From Planctomycetota bacterium (GTDB lineage Bacteria > Planctomycetota > UBA1135 > JACQFD01), in NCBI GenBank assembly GCA_016200225.1, contig JACQFD010000009.1, positions 29,670 to 93,669 of the forward strand: 64,000 nt of DNA. The letters are read 5' to 3'. Below are positions 39,986 to 49,423 of the stretch, piece after piece. The notes beneath the pieces were generated by a model. That model was given only the letters and a program-made list of their open reading frames with translations. It searched no databases and was not told where the DNA came from. Each line of letters opens with the position of its first letter. Position 1 is the first letter of the stretch. The position numbers and the translations under genes were made by a program.

Positions 39986-42568
39986 ATGTCGGAGGATCCG
40001 CGGTCCCGCGGGCGTGTGACGCCGCGCGTCCGAGCGGCTATCGATGGCATGCGACGGGCCGCGCCTGCCATTCTCTTTGGATTTGCCGCGATGATCCTCG
40101 CGGCGGCCGCCGGGAGTTTTTGTTATTATCAATTGCCGGATGCGGGCGGCCGGAAGATTGCCGAAGGCACGGTTGCCATCGAAACGGAATGCGCGGTCGC
40201 GGCGGCCGGCGCATCGGGCGAGCCGCGGGTGCGCGAGGTGCCGCGCGCATCGGCGCGATCGATCGATGTTTCGGATTCGCGGGGCGAACCCGCGTCCGCG
40301 CCGACGCGCATTGTCGGCCGCGTCGTCGACGCGGCGGGGTGCGGAATCGCCGGCGTGCGCGTCCATTTTTGGTATATCGATTGGTCCACGTGTACGCCCC
40401 ATGCGGTCGAGCACGCGCACGCGGGCGAAATTGTTATAACCGGCGGGGGCTGTCGCTCGCTTGGGCTGACGCCCGATTGGATATTTGAAGATTCGACTCC
40501 GCCCTGCGAATTTCAGGTTGATACAAATGCGCGCGGCGATTTCGATTGGAACTCCACGCGGGCGCGGCGGCTCGCGGCGTGCGTCGTCCACGCCCGCGGT
40601 TATTATACAGAACTCCGCACGATCGGAATCGAGCAGCGCGCCGCCGGTCTCGTGCCGGGGGAAACCTATACAATCCCGGATATCCGTCTCGAGCGCGGCG
40701 CGCGGTTCGAGGGGCGATTGTATGGATCCGACGGAGGCGTTTTTTCGATAAAATGTAATATTAAACTCCTCGGAATCGCCGCGCCGGAATTATATAATGA
40801 ATCGGCGCGGCTCGCGGTCGGCGGCGCGCGGTGCGATCCGGCGCGCGGCGAGTTCGCGTTCGAGGGCGTCGCGCCGGGATGGTATCGAATTTACGTGGAC
40901 GCGCCGTCGGACGATTGGATATCTCCTCCGTTTTGTATCAAAATGGGGGAGTCCGGCCCGCGTGAATTCATACTTCCATTCCCGGCGCGCGAATCTTGCA
41001 TTACGGTCCGCGTCGAACCTCCGCATTACGCGCCGATGCCGGACCAGGACAATGTTACGATCGTTCCGGCCGGCGGCGGAATGGCGCGGACCGCCGAGCG
41101 GACGTACGGGGGATTTATTTTCAGGGACGTGCCGTCCGGAAAATATAATTTAAAGATCGACGACGGAAGGTTTCTGCCGTTTGTTATGAACGACATCGAA
41201 CCGGATATCAAATCCTTCGACGCGCATCTGGAAGGCGGCGGCGAGCTCGAAATTGTAGCAATCGATCGCGCGACGGGCGAAGGATTGACATCGCCGAAGG
41301 CGGCGTTCGGTTTCGATGGAGCGGGTCCAAGGTGGGAGGACGCCGAAGAGGCGGGCTCGACGATCCTCGATTTCCCGACGTGCGCGTGCCAATTGATGAT
41401 TTATGATCCGGAACATTCCGAGCAAACGATAACAATTCCCGCCGTCGCACGCGGCGAAAAACGCGTCGTCAACGTCGCGCTCGATCGATGTCCTCCGAAT
41501 TGTAATGCACCCGCGCGCGTGTCCGGACGCGTGGAAATCCGCGGACGCGCGCAGGAGCCGGAGGATCCCTCTGTCTCGGTATATCTAATGAAATGCGGTC
41601 CCATCAAAGACGGCGGCGATTCCGAGGCGGATTCGGCCTTGCTTTCCGTAGCGTCAAATTTCGAATTCAAGGTAACGGCCGCCGGCCGCTATTTTCTCCG
41701 CGCGGCGCTCGACGGACGGATTGCGGAATCGTCGCCGTTCAATTTGGAAAGCGGTGGAGCGCTCGATGACATTTTGTTAACGATCCCGCCGGAGTCAACG
41801 CTCAAAGGTAAATTTACGAATATGGGTGCGCTTGCGAATCACAAACTTGCAATATGCCTGCACGGGCGCGCCTCCACGTTTACGCAACCGGCCTTTCCCG
41901 ACGGATCGTATAATTTTAAGAATCTTGGCGCGGGGGAATATACAGTTATTTTGAGCGGCGACGGCGAGATCGGTCCGCTTCAAATAGGAGCTTTCGAGAT
42001 CGGCGTCGGCGAGGAAAAATCGTTGGATTTCGACCTGGGCTCGCATGCGCCGTGCGTCGTGACCGTCGCGGCGACGATCCACGGTCTGCCGGCCGCGGCG
42101 GCGCGCATCACCGCGCGATATGTAGGATCCGAAGATATCGTCGCCGACGGGCGGACCGACGATTCCGGCATGATTCAATTTAACGATATTCTCGCCGGCG
42201 ATCTCGTCCTCGGCATCGTGCCCGCCGGATTCGATTTCGAGTCCCGGGCGCCGCGGACGTTTGGCGCGCGGGCGAATGATACAAATTTTCTTCGAATGGA
42301 TTTTTTATATTTCGACGGAACTATACAAATCTTCGACGCAAAGAAGCGGCCCGTCGTCGCGTCCTATGTCGACGTGGAGCGCGTCGACGTCGCCGGCGGC
42401 CCCTGCGGCGAATTTCATCAGGCGAAACGCACTTCGAAATACAACATTTCGCTTCCGCCCGGAAGATATCGATTCCAGGCCGGGCCATTTGGCTATTCGG
42501 AGGTCGTCGAGTGGACGGCGGCGGGGCCTTCGGCATCGAGCGTTACCGTGCCCGAGCCGGTTCGCTAA
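39986..42568 (+). CDS. Large membrane-anchored carboxypeptidase-regulatory-like repeat protein
   Basis: An 860-residue protein with a basic N-terminus, one transmembrane helix (about residues 26-47), a variable linker, then numerous CarboxypepD_reg/CnaB-like units (I-V-G-R-V-V-D-A-A-G-C-G-I-A-G-V-R-V opening; V-A-P-G-W-Y-R-I, V-P-S-G-K-Y-N-L, G-A-G-E-Y-T-V-I closings). The bulk is predicted outside the cytoplasm. Compared with the other family members it is rich in cysteine. Its ATG follows the VCBS gene stop with no gap, suggesting co-expression. Function is unknown. Confidence 0.7.
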   Translation: MSEDPRSRGRVTPRVRAAIDGMRRAAPAILFGFAAMILAAAAGSFCYYQLPDAGGRKIAEGTVAIETECAVAAAGASGEPRVREVPRASARSIDVSDSRGEPASAPTRIVGRVVDAAGCGIAGVRVHFWYIDWSTCTPHAVEHAHAGEIVITGGGCRSLGLTPDWIFEDSTPPCEFQVDTNARGDFDWNSTRARRLAACVVHARGYYTELRTIGIEQRAAGLVPGETYTIPDIRLERGARFEGRLYGSDGGVFSIKCNIKLLGIAAPELYNESARLAVGGARCDPARGEFAFEGVAPGWYRIYVDAPSDDWISPPFCIKMGESGPREFILPFPARESCITVRVEPPHYAPMPDQDNVTIVPAGGGMARTAERTYGGFIFRDVPSGKYNLKIDDGRFLPFVMNDIEPDIKSFDAHLEGGGELEIVAIDRATGEGLTSPKAAFGFDGAGPRWEDAEEAGSTILDFPTCACQLMIYDPEHSEQTITIPAVARGEKRVVNVALDRCPPNCNAPARVSGRVEIRGRAQEPEDPSVSVYLMKCGPIKDGGDSEADSALLSVASNFEFKVTAAGRYFLRAALDGRIAESSPFNLESGGALDDILLTIPPESTLKGKFTNMGALANHKLAICLHGRASTFTQPAFPDGSYNFKNLGAGEYTVILSGDGEIGPLQIGAFEIGVGEEKSLDFDLGSHAPCVVTVAATIHGLPAAAARITARYVGSEDIVADGRTDDSGMIQFNDILAGDLVLGIVPAGFDFESRAPRTFGARANDTNFLRMDFLYFDGTIQIFDAKKRPVVASYVDVERVDVAGGPCGEFHQAKRTSKYNISLPPGRYRFQAGPFGYSEVVEWTAAGPSASSVTVPEPVR

Positions 42569-42638
42569 AATTTACATCGAAATGCGCGCGACAAAGGCGC
42601 GGCGCCGTGCAAGAATGCGAGCAACCTTGAGGCATCCC

Positions 42639-43247
42639 ATGAAAAGATCATTGACGTTTTTTGCCGTGGCCGCGCTCGCGGGCACGGGTGTCGCCGCGAC
42701 TGTGTTGACCTTGGCCAATTCCGTATTCCTCGGCGCGCCGGCGGGAGTTCCCGTCCATTTCGCTCCGGTCGCGCTGCCGGCGGTCTCGATCACGCCCGCG
42801 CAACTCGCGCTGCAGCATTTCCCGCCGACGCGGTTCGATCCGTTTCATCCGAGTTTGCAAAAAATCGTGCACGGCACGACGGTCGTGACGAACGAAGCGC
42901 AAATGAAGGCGCTCTGGGGCGAGTTGTTTACAGATCCCTTCGATGCGGGAAAATTCGATTTTACGAATGATTTTGTAATATTAATGGGCAGCGGCGAATT
43001 GTCGCTCGGCAGTTTCGGCATCGGCAGCGTCGAAATTGTAAATGCACAATACCCGTCGTTCGGTTTCACGTTTCCGGGCAGCGGCACGGACACGGATCCT
43101 TTCCTTTCCGTGACGACGACCACGTTTTTCCCGGGCGTGCAGCCGTCGGAGCCGCCGCCGCCGTCGTTTTACATGTCGGCCGTGCGCGTGAGCCGCGACT
43201 TTCTGTTGGAAGTCGTGTCGCACCGAAGCTACATTTACGGCGTTTAA
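42639..43247 (+). CDS. Secreted protein of unknown function
   Basis: A 202-residue protein with a signal peptide (M-K-R-S-L-T-F-F-A-V-A-A-L-A-G-T-G-V-A-A) and a beta-rich mature region containing Q-K-I-V-H-G-T-T-V-V-T-N-E-A-Q-M-K-A-L-W. This layout, a request-like V-x-T-N-E-A-Q-M/F-x-x-L-W segment, occurs in small secreted protease-complex-inhibitor-like proteins, but I would not name it on that basis. The ATG at 42639 begins the signal; the upstream open frame overlaps the preceding gene. It lies between two large repeat-protein genes that converge around it. Confidence 0.5.
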   Translation: MKRSLTFFAVAALAGTGVAATVLTLANSVFLGAPAGVPVHFAPVALPAVSITPAQLALQHFPPTRFDPFHPSLQKIVHGTTVVTNEAQMKALWGELFTDPFDAGKFDFTNDFVILMGSGELSLGSFGIGSVEIVNAQYPSFGFTFPGSGTDTDPFLSVTTTTFFPGVQPSEPPPPSFYMSAVRVSRDFLLEVVSHRSYIYGV

Positions 43248-43286
43248 ATTAAATATACCGAAACGCCGCGCGCGTTTAATTGTAAG

Positions 43287-45731
43287 TTAATCGATCACGA
43301 CGGCGACGGGGTCGTCGCTGACGGCGAATAACGCGGCCGAGACCGCGCGCGGACCGCCCGCCGTGGAAATTGTAAATTCAATATTGCCGGGTGGCGCCGT
43401 GATCTTGACGACGCCATCGGCATCCGTCGTCATGGCGACGGATTCGCCCGAAACTCCCTGGCCGCTCCAAGTTGTATGCATCTGCGTGTTCGCGAGCTTC
43501 GTGCCGTCCCGAAATTGTAATATAAATGTTCGCCGGGCGACCGGGATGTCGAGACTGAACGATCGTCGCGAGCCGGACTCGAGTTCGACGGCTTTGCGCA
43601 CGCGCCACACCCACGCGCGCGACGGAGGCGACATTTCGAGATCCGCGACGCCGGGCGGAATCCAAAGAATCCGCGCTTCGCCGGCTTCGTTCGTGACGGC
43701 GCTCCCGGCTTGAAATCCGTCCGCCGTATCGCGCCAGACGGATACTAACAGATATTCCACGGGCCGGCGGTCGGTCGTAATATATATATTCAATTCCGAC
43801 GGCAGCCGTTTGCGAAGATCGAATACAACCTCTTCGTCGGATCCGTGTACATCTGTAGCAAGCTCGACGCGGCCGATTTCCATGCCGAACGGCGACGCGC
43901 CGAACGGGAGATTTTTTATATCATTTTCGGGGAATCTTAATGTTAACAGCGCCGGTCCCTCCGGGAGTTCGTCGAATCGAAGCGATCCTCGCGAGCCGAC
44001 GCTGGAACTGTAAATTCGCGTTTCGTCGGTTCCGCACACCACGTCGACGCGGCACGCGCGAAGATCGAAATCGCCCGATTCGATTCGGGCATGCAAATGC
44101 GCTCCCGGCGGCGCGACGAGCGCTTGTTTATGAGGAGTTCCCGGAGCCAATCTAAAGATTTCCGTTTGAATCGCGCCCGTCGGGAAATATGCGCTCAATT
44201 GATAGTCTCCCGCGCGCAATCCCTCGAATCGGAATCGCCCGTCGGCGCCCGTGGCGCCGAACGGCCCGGCCGGAAGTCCGATTTGTATACTTATATTCGG
44301 CAGCGGCGTTATTCCATCGCTCGCGAACGCGACGCCTTCGACGACGCAGGGGCGCTCGAATTGGATCGTTTCCTCGCGCCGTTCGCCGGGCCGCGGATCG
44401 GGAATATTACGATATTGCGTAAGATAACCGTCGCGCGCGAATTGTAATGTCGTGTAGCGCGCCGGCAGCGCGGCGGGGGCGTCCGTGTTGAACGAGATTT
44501 CGCCGCCGCAGTTGGCGAAGCTCGCGCGCGCGCGGACTCCGTGAAGTTGTGTTCCCGTTTCCGCGTCCTGGGCGCGGACGGCGAGTGTATACGATCCGAG
44601 CTTTTCGAGAGTGACGGTGACCGTGCGTCCGTCGAGCGGAATGCCCGCGGCTTCATAATCGGCGAACGCGGGATCGTGAATATAAAGATTACACGCGATG
44701 GCGGGAATCTTATCGAAATGCCAGTTTCCAGCCGCGTCCGCGCGGCGCCCGCGGACGGTATTCGGCGGCGAACCGAATTCGATTCCGACTTCGAACGGAT
44801 CGACCGGCCCGCCGGATCCGAGGATTTTTAAATTTAACGATCCGTCGGCCGGCACGGGCGGCGACGGAAGATACAAATCGACTTCCGCGGTCGATTGTTC
44901 AATTACAATAAACGGAGCGCTCGCGCCGCGAATTGGAGAATTGTGAAGACCGCCGGTTAATTTATATGCGCCGGGGCGGACGCCCGTGATGAGATACGAT
45001 CCGGTCGACTTGTTCACCGCGACTTCGAAACCGGCGCGCCACGCAAAGCCGGCCGGCGCCGACGCCTCGCGCTTATGTTGAAAAACCTCCGCGAGAGCGA
45101 CCGCGCCGCCTTCACCGGCGGGCGTTCCATCGTTAAATAATAATTTTCCCTGCACCGATCCGGCGATCGCGACGACGACGTCGCCAAAATGAACGACCGA
45201 ACGGTCGCCCTCGCGGCGCGCGGCGGCGTCGAGCACGACTCCGGGACCCGCGAACTCCATGCGCGTCACCCGCGGATTCGTAATTTCGATTCTGTAGTAT
45301 CGTTCCGCGGCGCGCGGAGCGGCGATACTAAACATTCCGCGTCCGTCGGTCGAGGTCGACGCGTCGGTTCGGACGACGGTTTGTAAAGATTCCGCGCGGT
45401 CCGCCGGATCGTTGATATAGTCGTACGCGAGGACGCGGACGGAGCTGCCGACCAGGAAATCGGCATTGTCGTCCGATTTTAATAAAACGCGCCCTTCGAA
45501 TTGATAAAATCCGCCGTCGGAAACTGTTGCATCCGGTTCGGTAATCCTGGCGTCCTGCACCGCCGCGCGCGAACCGGCGCGGTCGGTCGAATTCAGCGGC
45601 CCGCGCACGTCGGCGTGGCTGAAGGCGAGGTCGGACGAAAGGCGCGAACCGTGATCGAGCGGAGCGAAAAACCAGAAGGCGAGCGCCGCGGCCGCGACGA
45701 GCGCCAGAATCACTACTTTTCGACGCGACAT
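43287..45731 (-). CDS. Large membrane-anchored carboxypeptidase-regulatory-like repeat protein
   Basis: An 814-residue protein: M-S-R-R-K start, one transmembrane helix (about residues 6-22), a linker, then many beta-sandwich repeats (Y-Q-F-E-G-R-V-L-L opening; V-V-E-G-V-A-F-A-S-D-G-I-T-P-L-P-N-I-S; G-A-D-G-R-F-R-F-E-G-L-R-A-G-D-Y). It has the same organisation as the 7551 and 39986 genes and the extracytoplasmic half of the sigma-factor fusion. It is transcribed towards the 39986-43247 genes. Several domains contain D-x-x-G-x-F signatures typical of peptidase-associated regulatory domains; none contains a peptidase active site. Confidence 0.7.
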   Translation of the reverse strand: MSRRKVVILALVAAAALAFWFFAPLDHGSRLSSDLAFSHADVRGPLNSTDRAGSRAAVQDARITEPDATVSDGGFYQFEGRVLLKSDDNADFLVGSSVRVLAYDYINDPADRAESLQTVVRTDASTSTDGRGMFSIAAPRAAERYYRIEITNPRVTRMEFAGPGVVLDAAARREGDRSVVHFGDVVVAIAGSVQGKLLFNDGTPAGEGGAVALAEVFQHKREASAPAGFAWRAGFEVAVNKSTGSYLITGVRPGAYKLTGGLHNSPIRGASAPFIVIEQSTAEVDLYLPSPPVPADGSLNLKILGSGGPVDPFEVGIEFGSPPNTVRGRRADAAGNWHFDKIPAIACNLYIHDPAFADYEAAGIPLDGRTVTVTLEKLGSYTLAVRAQDAETGTQLHGVRARASFANCGGEISFNTDAPAALPARYTTLQFARDGYLTQYRNIPDPRPGERREETIQFERPCVVEGVAFASDGITPLPNISIQIGLPAGPFGATGADGRFRFEGLRAGDYQLSAYFPTGAIQTEIFRLAPGTPHKQALVAPPGAHLHARIESGDFDLRACRVDVVCGTDETRIYSSSVGSRGSLRFDELPEGPALLTLRFPENDIKNLPFGASPFGMEIGRVELATDVHGSDEEVVFDLRKRLPSELNIYITTDRRPVEYLLVSVWRDTADGFQAGSAVTNEAGEARILWIPPGVADLEMSPPSRAWVWRVRKAVELESGSRRSFSLDIPVARRTFILQFRDGTKLANTQMHTTWSGQGVSGESVAMTTDADGVVKITAPPGNIEFTISTAGGPRAVSAALFAVSDDPVAVVID

Positions 45732-45773
45732 GGTTGGATTTGATAAAACCCCGCGCGTTTTATTCCGATGAAT

Positions 45774-47459
45774 TTACCAATTCCCGAACATCGGAGGGTC
45801 TTCGGCGACGATCATCGGATTTTCGGGGAAGTCGAATTTCGCGTCGGGCCGCGTAATCTTAAATTTTAACGATTCTCTGGCCGGTTTCGGCGGCGCGGAA
45901 GGAGCGTCGGCGTCGGGAACGGGTTTCGGAACGCGCGACGCCGCGCGCGCATTCGCCATTTGTAACGTCGTCGCCGACACCGGTTCGACGTCGGCCGCGG
46001 GCGGCGGCGGCTCGGGCGGAGGTTCCGGCTCCGGCGCGGCCACTTTAGTTACATTCTTCGGCGGAGCGGCGGGGGGCCGCGATTCGTCGCGATCCTGTTT
46101 GATCGGCAAATGCCACAATTCGTCAAAGGTGGGCTCGGCGGCCGGACTCTCGAAATACTCGGGATCGTCCGACGGATCTCCGGACGAAACGTGTTTTCGT
46201 TTAAATAACTGATACCACGCTTCGTACGTGCTCCAGAGTTTGGCCGCGTCGGCGATTCCCTCGAGCGCGACGCAGTGCATTCGTAACATCGCGAGAGCCT
46301 CGGCGAAGGATTCCTGCGTTACGAATTGTTGCGTCCGGAATTTTTTGCCGGCTTTTATAAAGAATCGCGTCTGCGCGCCGCAGATCTGTTTCGCGCGGCC
46401 GATGTCGAATTTCGAAACGCGCAGGCGGCGGCCGAACGGATCGAGCGTCGCGTCGGCGACCTGCAACGGATCGCGAATCGGATAATCCGACCGTCTGCGA
46501 TTCGGATCGAGTTCGCGTTCGAAAATGCGGTAGAAAAGCAGCGCTTCGAGGAACGCGGGAGTCACCGGATCGCCCGATTTTACAGATTCGTCGAGCGCGG
46601 TCAGATCGCGCCAGAATAAATCTTTATAAAATTTTCCGCGCGGACCCTGGCGCGATTCGTTGTCGAGGAAATGTACAATTTCGGGAAGGATGACCGCTAG
46701 GGCGCCGCACTGATGCAACAGTTGAAACGACATGAACGCGTGGCCGCCGCGGAGCAGCCGGAGGATTTCCTCAAGCAGGCGGGGCGGGGCGGCGCGGTGC
46801 AGATCGGAGGCGTGGCGCACCATCGCATCGTATGTATCGAACGAAATCTTAAAATTAAGCCGCGACGCGAATTTGACGGCGCGAAGAATGCGTACGGGGT
46901 CCTCGCGGAGGCGAATATTAGGATCGCCGATCGTTTTGAGCCGCAGCCGCTGGAGGTCGTCGAGTCCGCCCACATAATCAATAATGCACCAATGGCGCGG
47001 ATCGAAGAACAACGCGTTTAATGTAAAGTCGCGCCGCGCGGCGTCCTCGGCCGCCGTGCCAAATGTATTATCGTCTGTAATTAACAATTCATCCGGGCTC
47101 TCGTCCTGCGGATCAGGCGCGCGGCGGAACGTCGCGGTTTCGACGATATGTTCCGTGCCGTCGGGGCGCCGGAATACGACGTGCGCGAGCTTGAAGCGGC
47201 GGCCGATGATGCGGCAATTGCGGAAAATGCGTCGGATCTGGCGCGGTCGCGCGCTTGTCGCAATGTCGAAATCCTTGGGAGCGCGGCCGAGCCAGAGATC
47301 GCGCACACAACCGCCGACGAAATAGGCCTCGAATCCCGCGCTCTGGAGTCGCTCGACGACTCGCGTGGCGTCGGGGTTCAGCGAGCCGGGCTGAATTCGG
47401 CCCTGCGCGGAGACGACTCGGGGCTGCGTTGGGAAAAAGGACATGCGCTTGACGCGCAT
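45774..47459 (-). CDS. pcnB: Poly(A) polymerase / CCA-adding nucleotidyltransferase family (PcnB-like)
   Basis: The first 400 residues are a class II nucleotidyltransferase: F-V-G-G-C-V-R-D-L-W-L-G, K-D-F-D-I-A-T (catalytic aspartates), the R-R-D-F-T-L-N-A-L-F-F-D motif and the D-P-V-R-I-L-R-A-V-K-F-A RNA-binding block. The K-L-A-H-V-V-F segment and long C-terminus favour poly(A) polymerase PcnB over CCA-adding enzyme, but the call is not certain. The last 130 residues are Pro/Ala/Glu-rich and look disordered, an extension beyond the family. Starts M-R-V-K-R-M (47459) or the internal M-S-F-F are both possible. The role is RNA 3' tailing for decay or tRNA maturation. Confidence 0.8.
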   Translation of the reverse strand: MRVKRMSFFPTQPRVVSAQGRIQPGSLNPDATRVVERLQSAGFEAYFVGGCVRDLWLGRAPKDFDIATSARPRQIRRIFRNCRIIGRRFKLAHVVFRRPDGTEHIVETATFRRAPDPQDESPDELLITDDNTFGTAAEDAARRDFTLNALFFDPRHWCIIDYVGGLDDLQRLRLKTIGDPNIRLREDPVRILRAVKFASRLNFKISFDTYDAMVRHASDLHRAAPPRLLEEILRLLRGGHAFMSFQLLHQCGALAVILPEIVHFLDNESRQGPRGKFYKDLFWRDLTALDESVKSGDPVTPAFLEALLFYRIFERELDPNRRRSDYPIRDPLQVADATLDPFGRRLRVSKFDIGRAKQICGAQTRFFIKAGKKFRTQQFVTQESFAEALAMLRMHCVALEGIADAAKLWSTYEAWYQLFKRKHVSSGDPSDDPEYFESPAAEPTFDELWHLPIKQDRDESRPPAAPPKNVTKVAAPEPEPPPEPPPPAADVEPVSATTLQMANARAASRVPKPVPDADAPSAPPKPARESLKFKITRPDAKFDFPENPMIVAEDPPMFGNW

Positions 47460-47541
47460 AGTTTGCCACAGTCGCCGATCGCATTGAAGCCCGCGTGATT
47501 TCGCAGCGCGTGCGACGGGTCCGGTTCATCACAATCGGGCG

Positions 47542-48243
47542 ATGCGAATGTTCCAAATTTCGGCGGCGGTTGTTTTTGTAGTTTCGATGGCGCTGGCGGG
47601 CGGTTGCGCGTCCCCGGCGGCGACGGCCGCCGCGCCGTCGCCGGGCAGAGTCAATCGCGACCCGCACGGTCCGCCCGACGTGAATCAGTATATTGCGGCG
47701 CTTTCCGATCCAAAGCGCGATCAGTATCTTCCGTTGGCGCGCGTCGTGGAATTATTAAAATTACATAAAGACGCGCGCGTCGCGGATCTCGGATGCGGAC
47801 CCGGACTCGCCTCGTGCGCGATCGCGAAAGCGGTCCCGGACGGCGTCGTATTCGCGATCGACGTGGAGCCCGCGCAATTGGATGCGTTAAATATAAGAAT
47901 ACGAAACGAAAACGCGCGCAACGTCGTGCCGGTGCTGTGCGTGACGGACGACCCGCGCCTTCCGCCGTCGTCGGTGGACTGCATCGTCATCATCGACACG
48001 TTTCATCATTTCGACGACCGCGTGAATTATCTAAAAAACCTCGCGCGCGCGCTGCGGCCGGGAGGGCGTATCGTTAATATTGATTATAAGGAGGGGAAAC
48101 TCGCCGTCGGTCCGCCGCCCGAACACAAGCTCGCGAAGGACACGTGGCTCCGCGAATTCGCGGACGCGGGTTTCATCAAGGAGCGCGAGGAAACGGAATT
48201 TACTTATCATGATTTTGTAGTCTTTCGCGCGCCGGTGCGATGA
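47542..48243 (+). CDS. SAM-dependent methyltransferase with lipoprotein signal
   Basis: The N-terminus is a convincing lipoprotein signal (hydrophobic run, L-A-G-G-C, Cys22), followed by an Ala/Pro/Ser-rich linker and a complete class I methyltransferase: V-A-D-L-G-C-G-P-G-L-A-S (motif I), V-F-A-I-D-V-E, a D-T-F-H-H-F block and L-R-P-G-G-R-I. Small exported methyltransferases of this type are seen in some Gram-negative lineages, but the SAM source outside the cytoplasm is unexplained. The protein is 233 residues. It is divergent from pcnB and lies directly upstream of tRNA-Trp. Confidence 0.7.
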   Translation: MRMFQISAAVVFVVSMALAGGCASPAATAAAPSPGRVNRDPHGPPDVNQYIAALSDPKRDQYLPLARVVELLKLHKDARVADLGCGPGLASCAIAKAVPDGVVFAIDVEPAQLDALNIRIRNENARNVVPVLCVTDDPRLPPSSVDCIVIIDTFHHFDDRVNYLKNLARALRPGGRIVNIDYKEGKLAVGPPPEHKLAKDTWLREFADAGFIKEREETEFTYHDFVVFRAPVR

Positions 48244-48370
48244 GACAGGCGGGCGTGCAGGCCGGAGCGCACGCCGAGCGGACGCGAAAAATGCGCCCGC
48301 CATTGCATGCAAAGTTCGCCGTCCGGCTTGATCCGCCGGCGGTTTCCGGCAACACTCTCAATTCCAACAA

Positions 48371-48447
48371 AGGGCAGTAGCTCCAATTGGTAGAGCGGCC
48401 GTCTCCAAAGCGGCATGTTGTGGGTTCGAGTCCCTCCTGCCCTGCCA
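48371..48447 (+). tRNA. tRNA-Trp (anticodon CCA)
   Basis: A full cloverleaf can be drawn: acceptor AGGGCAG pairs with CTGCCCT, the D arm GCTC/GAGC carries an AATTGGTA loop, the anticodon arm CCGTCTCCAAAGCGG presents CCA in the CTCCAAA loop, and the T arm contains GGTTCGAGTCC. Discriminator G is followed by an encoded CCA. The gene lies between a methyltransferase gene and rsmG. Confidence 0.93.
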
Positions 48448-48527
48448 CCGATCATCATAATTTCTGAGGAATTCCGGGGATCGTGCCCGCAAAACCATGC
48501 GGCCCGAGGTAGAACGGCTCGCACGAT

Positions 48528-49355
48528 ATGAGCGACGAACCAATTCCTGACGCGACCGATCCGGATCCGTCCGATCCCGATGCAGCGATTCCAACGCCGG
48601 AGGAACTCGAACGCGAAATCGAATTGGCGCTCCGCTGGTGGGAGGGAAACAAGCACGCTCCGCTTCCGGCCGGCGCCGCGACGCGCCTCGCGACGCACGC
48701 GCATTTGATGTGTTTGGCGAACGCGTCGATCAACCTCACGAGAATTACAAATGCGCGCGATATTGCAATAAAACACGTGCTCGATTCGCTCTTCGCGCTC
48801 GAGGCGGTCGATTTAAATAATACGCGGGTTTGCGACATCGGCACGGGAGCAGGATTTCCGGGAATTCCGCTCGCCATCGCGACGCCGTCGGCGTCATTTG
48901 TATTATTGGACGGTACGGAAAAGAAAATTCATTTTGTCGACGACGTGATCGAGACGCTCGCGCTCCCGAACGCCGCCGCCGTGCACGCGCGCGCCGAAGT
49001 TCATTTACTAAAATACGATTATGACTATCTCGTCGCGCGCGCCGTCGGACCTCTCGATCGACTATTGCCGTTGTTGCTTTCTCGCCGCGATAAGTTTCTA
49101 GCATTGGTCGCGCTCAAGGGACCGGGCGGCAACGACGAGTGGCACGCCGCATACAAGTCGGGCGCGGCCCGTGGTTTCGAACTGGTCGCAACGCACGAAA
49201 CCGAACTCCCCGACGGTCTTGGCGTTCGCAATATCTTAGTTATCTCGCCGACGGGTTCGCGGCATTTGAAACCGCAGCGCGCGTCGAGCGCGGAATATCT
49301 AAGACGCAATCCATCCGCCCGAGGGACGCGTCGTCCGCAATCGGGCCCATGGTGA
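48528..49355 (+). CDS. rsmG: 16S rRNA (guanine527-N7)-methyltransferase RsmG
   Basis: The 275-residue protein has the RsmG/GidB hallmarks: N-L-T-R-I-T-N-A-R-D-I-A-I-K-H-V-L-D-S-L (helix before the core), V-C-D-I-G-T-G-A-G-F-P-G-I-P-L-A-I (SAM motif) and E-K-K-I-H-F-V-D-D. The V-A-R-A-V-G-P-L-D-R-L segment is also conserved. It methylates G527 of 16S rRNA. An acidic, Pro/Asp-rich N-terminal extension of about 25 residues and a basic C-terminal tail are additions to the usual core of about 210 residues. The ATG is 80 bases after tRNA-Trp. Confidence 0.9.
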   Translation: MSDEPIPDATDPDPSDPDAAIPTPEELEREIELALRWWEGNKHAPLPAGAATRLATHAHLMCLANASINLTRITNARDIAIKHVLDSLFALEAVDLNNTRVCDIGTGAGFPGIPLAIATPSASFVLLDGTEKKIHFVDDVIETLALPNAAAVHARAEVHLLKYDYDYLVARAVGPLDRLLPLLLSRRDKFLALVALKGPGGNDEWHAAYKSGAARGFELVATHETELPDGLGVRNILVISPTGSRHLKPQRASSAEYLRRNPSARGTRRPQSGPW

Positions 49356-49423
49356 TTTTAATAAAATTAGCGCGCAACGCGCTGGCTCCGATCGCGGACA
49401 GGGCGTAGGCTGTTTCGTTCAAC

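Noticed and set aside
43261..43277. AAACGC-N5-GCGTTT hairpin between convergent genes as a terminator
   Set aside because: Six-base stem without a following T run; may be chance in CG-rich sequence.
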